This document shows, one piece after another, positions 51,682 through 64,000 of a DNA stretch of 64,000 nt (position 1 is its first letter; each line of letters begins with the position of its first letter). A program made the translations under genes and the position numbers. Source of the stretch: Styela clava (lineage: Eukaryota; Chordata; Ascidiacea; Stolidobranchia; Styelidae); NCBI RefSeq assembly GCF_964204865.1, contig NC_135260.1:8370001-8434000 (forward strand), written 5' to 3'. Under the pieces are notes generated by a model. It ran no database searches, was not told where the DNA came from, and was given only the letters and a program-made list of their open reading frames with translations.

Positions 51682-52357
51682 ATAGCTTTGTTGAAGGGGA
51701 GTATAAAAGATTTTGACTTGTGTTAGGAAATTAAAAATATATTAAAAGAATTTTCAGCTGATTTTTAATTGATGTTCAGTTTATATTAACAATTCCCCTA
51801 CTATAGTTCTTTGAAGTTCAATTTTTCCGAGTATTAAATTTTTAGTTCAAGAATATGTAATGGGGATAAAGAAAATTTCATATTTAAAATTGATGTAGTA
51901 ATTCAATTTGAAACTGTTGTTGTTGATAGTGCGCTGTATCATATCCAGCGCTTTGACAGCATTTATTCATTATTTCACTATCCTCTCCATATATGGTCAT
52001 ACGAAATCTGATTAAAAAAGTTTTCTTCCAACTGTTATTCGTTGCTTTACTGGTTTAACGACAGTTCTTCATTACCTATTTGTTGGTCAATAGAAAGGAA
52101 AATTATTCTTAGCTGTAAAAATTCATGCTTTCTATGTCATATTTCAATTATTAATACATCTTCATGTGTTTGGTTGTACAATAAATATTTCTTGTTAGTA
52201 GTGTTGAATTGTTTCTGCCTTCATAAGCTCCTTCTTTTCTAAACAGATAAATAATATTAATCTACCAAATCTATCAGTTTTAACATCTGATCTCTGCCTG
52301 AGAATTTGCAATTCAGAAACCTCAAACTTTTTTATTCTGTAAAGAAATATATGCAAG
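51682..52357. other. Upstream region of UBE2D copy 3
   Basis: AT-rich, no repeat ends seen. It should contain the leader of the gene starting at 52358. Confidence 0.4.
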
Positions 52358-56497
<4,140 letters not shown>

Positions 56498-56898
56498 TCA
56501 CCATCATGACGCTCAATCATACCACAATCTACTTTTTGTTTTCTTTATCGATATAAACTATAATTTGTCCTCATAGCTGCTACGAAATTTGCAACTTTTC
56601 GATATCTTTGTTTTTTCCAAATGTTCCCACCCCATATGAGCACGTATTTACTGCTCACCAATTAATGTTTTTTGTGGGACCCAATGATTATTTCGTTCCT
56701 TCACTATTATTTGCGAGTGTGATGAAAAGAAATGTTTGCAAAATGTATCTGCACTTGAAGTTTTAAACAGCTGCGATTCGGAATGTGTTGAACTTTCTAC
56801 TGTTTTCTGATATATTGTTCTACGCTTAACCCGAAATTTAGAATCTGAGGCACGGCCTTTACTTATACATATGATACTATTATTTCACGTGAGACTTG

Positions 56899-56904
56899 AA
56901 TAAA
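56899..56904 (+). terminator. Candidate polyadenylation signal of UBE2D copy 3
   Basis: AATAAA about 400 bases downstream of the TAG at 56495-56497. Confidence 0.4.
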
Positions 56905-57180
56905 TGCCTGGCAATGCTCTTCAAATGCAAGTGATTGTAATTGGCTTAGAATTGGGTAAATTGAAGCGTGGTATATTTTAAATATTCGTACTTGGAAATC
57001 GGGGCCTAGAACTTTAATTTTTTCCAGTCAAAATTTCCGCCAATGTGGACTATGCATACTGAACAGAAAATTGAAGACGTCCAGCTTTCGTTATCAGAAT
57101 TGTGTATTCTCGGAACTGAATCCCGAGTGCATATTTTTTTGAACCGTTGGAATCTAGAGTAAATTTCCAAATACTTAGTA

Positions 57181-57501
57181 GTGCTTTGTGATGGCGTCGA
57201 GTCGGCAAAAAACTCAATTTACTGGGTTTATAGCCTGCCGGAACTACGGATCACGCTGGAGGATATGATGATGCTTGGTGAGCACTTCTGCCTTTGGTCA
57301 CCTCGGCCTGGTAGTCCAATGAGCATATTGAGTAGTCGAGCGAGAGGTTGTGATTTGATAAGAGTTGGTAAATTTGGGTCCTCTGAAGCTTTGGATTTAA
57401 AGGTGTGTAAGGTTGTATGTAGAAGATTCTTTGCCGAAAGGGCGTTTAAGTTTAGATTTGAAAGTACCTTAGAGTGGCATAGAATACTTACTAGTCACTG
57501 A
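57181..57501 (+). pseudogene. Orphan coding relic with a motif like the plant mobile domain (uncertain)
   Basis: An open frame of 106 codons with no clear ATG start. The segment LPELRITLEDMMMLG resembles the start of the plant mobile domain (aminotransferase-like domain carried by some transposons), where an ITLEDV.VLGG-type motif is typical. After that the likeness fades. G+C is higher than in the flanks. No splice sites, terminal repeats or second domain were found. It could equally be a chance frame; the similarity is from memory of the family pattern, not from a search. Confidence 0.25.
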
Positions 57502-57615
57502 GGTGTTGTAATGACAAATTATTATTGCTGCATTAGCTGTTTGTTCCGTCTCTCGTGGGGTTTCACTATGGGCTTTTTGACGCCGCAAGTCGGTTACAGC
57601 CTCCCTGCCATCATG

Positions 57616-57760
57616 TCCATGCATCTGAATACAAACAAAAAATAATTGGGTAACTAATCCCATACCCGACATTGACTGATAACCAGATGAGAGGCCGTGA
57701 TTTGCCATATGATCAAACCGTTTATAGGCTTTTCTCTTCCCAGGTTAAATATGTGAATGC
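57616..57760. repeat. Dispersed repeat R2, copy 3
   Basis: TCCATGCATCTGAATAC, then TGATAACCAGATGAGAGGCC, CATATGATCAAACC and TTCTCTTCCCAGGTTAAAT match the copies at 35806 and 46392 in the same orientation. It overlaps nothing coding. Confidence 0.6.
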
Positions 57761-57884
57761 TATCCAATAACTGATGTCGATGCAATTGATAGCTGCTATA
57801 AGAGCGGGTTTCTCGAATTAGTACAAATATTACAATTTGTACGTACGTATGTTTATTTGCCTCGAAAATGTTACAGTATCTGCA

Positions 57885-57935
57885 TAATAACTAAGCGGTA
57901 TAACAGAGACGGGATACAGGTTCATGACCTTACTG
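57885..57935 (+). repeat. Possible tRNA-derived SINE head
   Basis: AACTAAGCGGTATAACAGAG resembles a Pol III A box and CAGGTTCATGACC a B box, about 30 bases apart. No cloverleaf closes, so this is not a tRNA gene. Confidence 0.25.
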
Positions 57936-58152
57936 GCCTAAGACACAGATGTGCGACATGCACCCCAACAAGTATATATAACTGCAGTTTAGGACTGCTA
58001 CGTTATAGTAGGACAACAGACATGAAATATACAAATAAAACTCTTGAACAATACACAGGACAAAAAAGTACGGTACAACGACGATATGTACAATAGTCAA
58101 GTGAATGGCACGTTCATGTCCCAGGTTCTGGCGTGAAGGGATGGGAATAGGG

Positions 58153-58906
58153 CAGCGTTTCCCAAACTGTGTTCCGCGAGCGTTTTTTGAGTGTTCCGTG
58201 GAAAAAGAATCAAAAACACGTCTAAATTGGTCGCCATGGAAATCTAGTGATCGTGAAGTTGTCGCCCAACATCGCGTCACCGTCGGCCTAAAGCGGAATA
58301 ACTAGGGTAGGGGCAATTTCCTTAAACATCGGCCTAGCTTTTTGACTGTTAAGTTCATTATTAAGTTTACAGCAATCCTTTTGGTTTTGCTATGGGCAAA
58401 CAAGTAGGTCTAAAGAATAAAGATTAAAGGTCAACTGTTTTCCCTCCATCTCTGCCCGGTTTTACTTTGAAATGCTGAAAAAATTACTCATGTTCGCTAA
58501 ACTCGATACAGCAGATAAATAAACTGCAGGTCTGCAGTTCGCGAAATTGCAGCAAGTACCGTTCTATCTCAATTAGACGTAACATTACAGGCAAACACTA
58601 CGTAATGGAAAGTAACGACATAGAAAGGTAAAATGAATTTATTGACACATGCACAGCATTTAAATTTAGAAACAATAAAACATTTATAATAAATGCAATA
58701 TGTAGAATATTCAATCATATTTTAGGTAAGTTCAACACAATTCTGTTAGTTTTTGCGGCGCATTTGTCAACTCGCCACGACAAACCCATTGGATTACACA
58801 TTACACCATGTTTCTCTATCAATTTTACTCATTCATTTTTTGAAGTTCCGCGAAGCGAGATAATGAGTGTAAGTGTTCCGTGGCCGAAAAGGTTTGGGAA
58901 ACGCTG
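58153..58906. mobile_element. Non-autonomous hAT element, 754 bp, perfect 8-bp duplication
   Basis: The termini CAGCGTTTCCCAAACTGTG and AAAGGTTTGGGAAACGCTG are inverted repeats. TGTTCCGCGAGCG near the left and AGTTCCGCGAAGCG/TGTTCCGTGG near the right are further related motifs. GAATAGGG flanks both ends (58145-58152 and 58907-58914). No transposase frame. Confidence 0.93.
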
Positions 58907-59056
58907 GAATAGGGTATAAATCGCATTTTTGTGTGTGTTTACAATAGATCTCACGAAACAAGTAAAAATTGTTCGAGACATGAACTTGCCAAAAACCAAC
59001 TTTGGGTAGGGCCACGACACAATAGGATTAGGTTCTAAAAAGATAAACAATAAATG

Positions 59057-59082
59057 ATATATATATATATATATATATATAT
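59057..59082. repeat. (AT)13 microsatellite
   Basis: Twenty-six bases of uninterrupted AT dinucleotides. Confidence 0.95.
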
Positions 59083-59215
59083 GTAGAAATTCTTTGTTTA
59101 CACTCGAGTTGTTGATCATAAATTGTATGCGACAAAATAAATGAGAACAATAGGGTCCAGCCAACGACTAACATACCGGGTCCAGCATAAAACTTCTTTA
59201 AACGACTCTATAACC

Positions 59216-61097
59216 CAGTGGTTCTGAAACTTTTTGAGCCGCGCCCCCCTTTGAAATATTTTACAAACTTCGCGCCCCCCCCCCTCTTTTTGCTTTAAAA
59301 AAATGGTTTTGTGATGGACATGTTGTTATATATTAAGATGGCGCTAGAAGAGTGTTGGTCTCATAGCGTCATTGCTCAGATTGTTTAGGCATAAAATGCA
59401 TGGGATAACGCAACTTCGCCATTCACTGTCGTATTTATAAAGCCAAATAGTGGTTGGTTGGTCATACATTCTCGTTTTTCCGCTCAGTTTGCAATACCTG
59501 GTGAGGTCAAACTAATTTTCAAGTAAAACTAAACACGCAATAAACCTATGCTTTAATGTATTTTCTGCCTAAACGTTTACATAAGACACGTAAAATTTCG
59601 ATCAAAAATTTGCCTCATCACTACTGAGCAATGCAAAAATTATTTACCGGTACTGTGTGTTAAAAATAAGCAACAATTACAGACTTCTTGGCTTGCGCCT
59701 AACGTCTCAAACAAAATGGCGAAGTGCAAATGAATTTATGTAAAACATAAAAGCAGTTCATTTTTTAATATTTATTATGAATGTGGAAGTTTCCCCGGCT
59801 CTTGACCGCTGAAAAAGAAAGTCGCTAAGGTGCATTTTGTTTAAATCTCGATTGTTTTCGTCAGCGTGGCGTGTTATTAAGCCATAAAAATCTTGATTTC
59901 GGTGTTTATTCTTCCTAAATCAGAAATTTCCCGTGACATATTCTTGTGCCGCGACGATTATAATTACTTTTTTGTTCTCGAATGGAACCATGACACCTCT
60001 GAGGAAAACGAGTTCGTTTTTTTATTACATAATCATCAGCGACGAGATGCTAAAGATAGAATAAAAAAGTGAATCCGCAACCAAAAATTTCTTTATTGTA
60101 AAAGCAGCATTACAAAATACTAAAAATAAAACGGAAAACACCATGAGTTTTGTTTTGGGGTGGACCGCGAACACTTTTTAGACATTGCGAATCTCATAAA
60201 TTCTTTGTGCCTGCGGCACACCAGTACTGTTCTAAAACTACCGACTTGAAATAAATTTTACTCCGTATGATTTTATCGCAGACTTAGGAATCTCTGTAAA
60301 GGTGATATCTTAAAATTAATTGACTGGCAGCATTGCGATAGAGCGGAGTATGAGTTGCAGGGACAGCTCATATTGGTAAAAGTGGCAAAAATACAAATCA
60401 AAACAAAATGTAATCGGGCACTTTGCCACATATTTTTATTGTTGCGAATTACCGTGGCATTTTGGAGTAATGGTGCTTTTATTTTATCGACGCAATCGCA
60501 GATTTGATTTATCACAATTAAATGAATAAAGCAACCATTTTAAATGAGTATATCCGTCATGGATTGATTATTTTTATTCAACAGAAAAACCATTACATAT
60601 CCATTGAAAAAGTCGTCTCTTTTTACCACTCGTGTACTGACTCAGGGGCCGTACCGCGAGGATTTCGAGTCGATGAATATGTATTTTAATTGTACTAAAT
60701 CAAATATACTTTCTGGGATATCATACCAGATCTTTCTAATGACGACAACGAATTCGCATGAGTGAAATATATATCAAAACTAAATATAATCGGGCAGTTG
60801 ATCACACTTTTTTTTAATATGTCCGCGGATTGGCGTGGTATTTTAGAGTCGCCTGAACCGCGAGTTACCTTGAACACAAATGAATTAAAATAGAGAGACA
60901 TTTTGAATTCTTGTAGTTATTACGAGACAGAAAACTTTATTATACCACGTAAAAGCCGGTATTTTTAACGAATGCGAAGACCGTTTCGGGAGCCGTTACA
61001 CGTAAATTTCCGATTCCATCTTGTGACTTCTCGCGCCCCCCCTGTGAGCATCTCGCGCCCCCCTAGGGGGGCGCGCCCCCCAGTTTAAGAACCACTG
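59216..61097. mobile_element. Non-autonomous hAT element, 1882 bp, perfect 8-bp duplication
   Basis: The left end CAGTGGTTCTGAAACTTTTT, followed by GAGCCGCGCCCCCC, pairs with the right end CAGTTTAAGAACCACTG, which is preceded by GGGGGGCGCGCCCCCC. CTATAACC is identical on both sides (59208-59215 and 61098-61105). The interior has two diverged copies of one module (about 60405-60470 and 60780-60850, ATAATCGGGCA...CACA...GGCGTGGTATTTTAGAGT-like). It also shares sequence with the element at 49541-51526. No intact transposase. Confidence 0.93.
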
Positions 61098-61498
61098 CTA
61101 TAACCTGAAGGCATCTCGGGTGGCATTTTCAAGGTGGTTTTGTGCTATTTTTCTATTAAATCCCTCGCGCATCTCGACTGACAAATTGTGAGGCAAACAC
61201 TGTAGGTATTTGCGAACTTTTATGGTTGGCTGCGTTCGTATTGTGGTCATGTGATATTGATCAGTCAGAAATAGTAAGGAGGGAAGGTGCTTGTTTTGCC
61301 AGAGCTCGTTAAAATTTGACCAGGATTTGGTAGATCTAAGCCTTCGCATCGTCATTAACAGTACGTGGGGTTGGAATTCGCCTGTATCAAAGTTGCGTCA
61401 TATAACCTGGATATTATTCTGTGAACTTTTTGCAGAACCTTGCTTATTTCAAATATTTTATTCATCAGAAGGATACAAGTAGTGCAGAATAATTGAAA

Positions 61499-62658
61499 AT
61501 GAGTTCTTACACGTACAAGTTATATTATTTCAATTCCCGTGGAAGGGCAGAAATGATCAGGTGGATATTTGCCGCAGCTGACGTGAAATACGAAGATATT
61601 CGGCTTGACAAAGAACAATGGGCCAAGAAAAAATCAGGTTTGTAAATCGTTGTTTTCGAATGCAATTTCTCCTCCATATTTTGCAGTTCAAAATTTTCTA
61701 ACAGAAATGCCTTTCGGACAAATGCCGGTATTGGAAGTAATTGACGGTAACGGTACGAGCACCCTTATAGCAGAAAGCCGCGCAATCGAACGGTTTTTGA
61801 TCAAACAATTCAACTTGGATGGAGAAACAGATCTAGATTGTGCGAAGATTGACTCTATTCAGGAATATATGAGTGATTTGTTCCGTAAAATGCCTTTCTT
61901 CGAATCCGACCTCCAAAAGAAGGTTGTTGGTATAGCAATATGTTAAATTTGAGACCGGTATCCGGTGGCTTCTGCTGTACGCTCTTAATTTGAAAAATAG
62001 TTTATAAATTCTCTGATAGTATTAACGCATAGTCTGGGTTAATAATTAATAACGTCATAGTCTCTGCATTGAATACCAACGGTGACTTGAACTTTAAACA
62101 CCCCACAAGCAGTTAGGCTACACAATTTTTTGCTAGTTCTTGAATTTAGTATTATATAAAAATATATAGTCATAAATATTGAAAAAAGGTCTGTTCTATA
62201 GCAAATTATTCTTCATCTGAAACTATCACTCAATCTTAATTAGGAGAAGCTGATGAAAGAGGCATTTGAAGGACCCGTAGCAAAAGCCTATGAAATAGTG
62301 GAGTCTCAAGTCGGGAGTAGCAAATATTTTCTGGGAGAAAAGGTGAGATATCCCTTATGAGAGATGATACATTTAATAGCATTATCGGCATAGGTCATTG
62401 GGAATGATACCGAAGGGCGAAGGCCGTAGGTAATACAATAAGGTGTTTGAGCGCTTGTTGATTATGCAATTACTTGATTTAATTTATTTTCAGCTGACTT
62501 GGTTTGACCTAGCCATCACTGCAGGATCGGATGTTCTTCTCATGTTCAATCCAAATCTATTTGAGAAATATCCGAAACTGAAGAAGCTTCATTCAACTGT
62601 TCGATGTCATCCTAACATAAGTGCATGGATAGCTAAACGTCCCCAAACGCCTTATTAA
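61499..62658 (+). CDS. Sigma-class glutathione S-transferase / HPGDS-like, four exons, 206 aa
   Basis: Exons are 61499-61637, 61705-61922, 62244-62342 and 62494-62658, with phases 1, 0 and 0 all fitting. The enzyme family conjugates glutathione to electrophiles, and some members isomerise prostaglandin H2 to D2. The thioredoxin-fold N-domain has [19 protein letters not shown] (catalytic Tyr10, aligned with Tyr8 of human HPGDS). The cis-proline loop follows as [11 protein letters not shown], and the glutathione-binding ESRAIERFL. The helical C-domain includes [15 protein letters not shown] and ends [10 protein letters not shown], both typical of the sigma class. Length matches the family. Substrate preference cannot be told from sequence alone. 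A second copy starts 1.1 kb downstream in the same orientation. Confidence 0.95.
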
Positions 62659-63765
62659 TTCACAAATTTCCATTAAAACCTTCGTAATTTAGGGAATTGG
62701 ATTTTTCAACGAGTCAAGGTTATTTCTTTTGCAATTACATACCTTATATTTCATCATTCCATACCTTTACACCAATTAAAGTGATTACAACCCTACATAT
62801 ATCAAATACTCTTGCTGTATCATTTTTGCAAAAATTAAAATAAAATGGCAATCAAAACCCAAATATTTTTGTATGCTTACTACCTTAATTTCTGTCGATG
62901 TTAGTATTCTTTTCATCAATGATTCACGAAATCATATTTCCTAAAAAAAAGGCATGTTTTCCTAAAATTGGAAGTATGATATCGGTAGGCTATCTGTAGT
63001 TTTATTTTGGAGATACGTGCTGAAGAAGTAAAGCGGACTTTGCGACTATTTATTTACTTTGCTGTCATAAAACAGTGCCGATTCAAATGTATCTTCGTTT
63101 CACGTGAGATACGTACTTAGTTTTGCTATTAGCCCAAGTTTCCTGGTCGAGTAAAAATATGCAGATCTACTTATGATAACCTCTCTTTTGAAATTATGCC
63201 TACGACCTTACTTAATATGAGATTACTCTATCGATTGCACCATTCGTATTGCCTACAATACCAATAAAACATCATTGCGCCATGTTTGTTAATCTCGGAT
63301 TAAAACTGCCCTCGAGCTATTTGCTTCGTCATTCGGCGGAATGGCGCGAAAGATATTGTGTTTAAAATAAGACAGAATCGAAGATACGCTTGAGCAAACA
63401 AACAAGAGAAGACATGCTAAGTTATGTATAAATTGATTCCAGTTTCCCAGCAAAACTTGCGCGATAGTTTGTTTGCGTTTTGTTGCGACTGCATGGTGTA
63501 GGTTGTTTGATTTCGATTTCCCTCAATCAATCGCACTTTAGATATTCAGTTTTAGCAAAGGTTTGCTGTCGACATTCCATTTTTAAGTTATCAGTTACGC
63601 ACTCACTATGCTGGTAGGTACGCGACGGCCGGAAGCGCTATTCAATCAATCCGGCATCACCACGGTCAGACGGGTGTTTTCCTCCGTGAATTTGTATATT
63701 ATTTAAAAATTCGATTTGTTATTCAGAGACTGTTAGTATTTGCTTAGACTGTTAGACTTGTTAAA
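62659..63765. other. Spacer between the two GST genes
   Basis: Holds the 3' UTR of the first GST and presumably the promoter of the second. The last ~450 bases are less AT-rich. No repeat ends or other genes were seen. Confidence 0.5.
62839..62844 (+). terminator. Polyadenylation signal of the first GST
   Basis: AATAAA about 180 bases after the TAA stop. Confidence 0.5.
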
Positions 63766-63898
63766 ATGCCGTCGTATAAACTTTTTTACTTCAATGTGCG
63801 TGGAAGAGCTGAAATATCAAGGTGGATGTTTGCTCAAGCAGGCGTCAAATATGAAGATATTAGAATAGGAAGCGAAACCTGGCCTGAAAAGAAGAAGG
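63766..63898 (+). CDS. Second sigma-class glutathione S-transferase, first exon only (window edge)
   Basis: ATG at 63766 opens [20 protein letters not shown] and continues to WPEKKK, 44 codons plus one base, then a GTAAGA donor. It aligns without gaps to the first exon of the upstream GST from its YKL motif onwards, and the exon ends at the same place and phase. The catalytic Tyr is Tyr8. The remaining exons must lie beyond 64000. This indicates tandem duplication; the copies have already diverged at about a third of residues in this exon. Confidence 0.9.
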
Positions 63899-64000
63899 GT
63901 AAGAGTTTCAGTCAATAATCCCCATTGTGTGTCAAAAGTTGCGCATTTGAATTAGTAAATTGGTCCACCAACTTTAAAGTTCGTGGCGGAATTCTACAAT

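Overview
The window looks like nuclear DNA from an animal, most likely an invertebrate chordate such as a tunicate. It is AT-rich, the genes are split by GT-AG introns, and transposon remains are dense. Three gene families have typical animal forms: UBE2D ubiquitin-conjugating enzymes, CISD2, and sigma-class glutathione transferase of the HPGDS type. The tunicate assignment is inference; nothing in the window proves the species.

Layout. 1-2281 has no gene I can support. 2282-8280 (+) is a five-exon gene for a kinase-fold protein that has lost all three catalytic motifs. 11008-17314 (+) is a four-exon gene for a 644-residue basic, probably disordered protein that I do not recognise. 20414-22247 (-) is a complete three-exon CISD2 gene. 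22.3-32 kb is a transposon and repeat block. It holds a nested tandem array (23.2-25.3 kb), a decayed ZMYM1-like hAT transposase with a duplicated 3' end (25.4-28.5 kb), and two 1.17-kb non-autonomous hAT copies facing each other, each with a perfect 8-bp target duplication. 33068-56497 (+) holds three complete UBE2D genes in tandem, each with six coding exons and introns at identical positions and phases. 56.5-61.1 kb is repeats, including two hAT elements with perfect target duplications. 61499-62658 (+) is a complete sigma-class GST, and 63766-63898 is the first exon of a second one that runs off the window.

Functional reading. The two tandem families (E2 enzymes and GSTs) are the clearest biology here: all copies keep their catalytic residues and splice signals. 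The genes do not form one pathway. Among mobile DNA, hAT-type elements dominate: five non-autonomous elements have perfect 8-bp duplications and at least two more have imperfect ones. No tRNA, rRNA, CRISPR array or viral gene was found. All exon coordinates come from reading splice sites and frames by eye; untranslated exons were not assigned.
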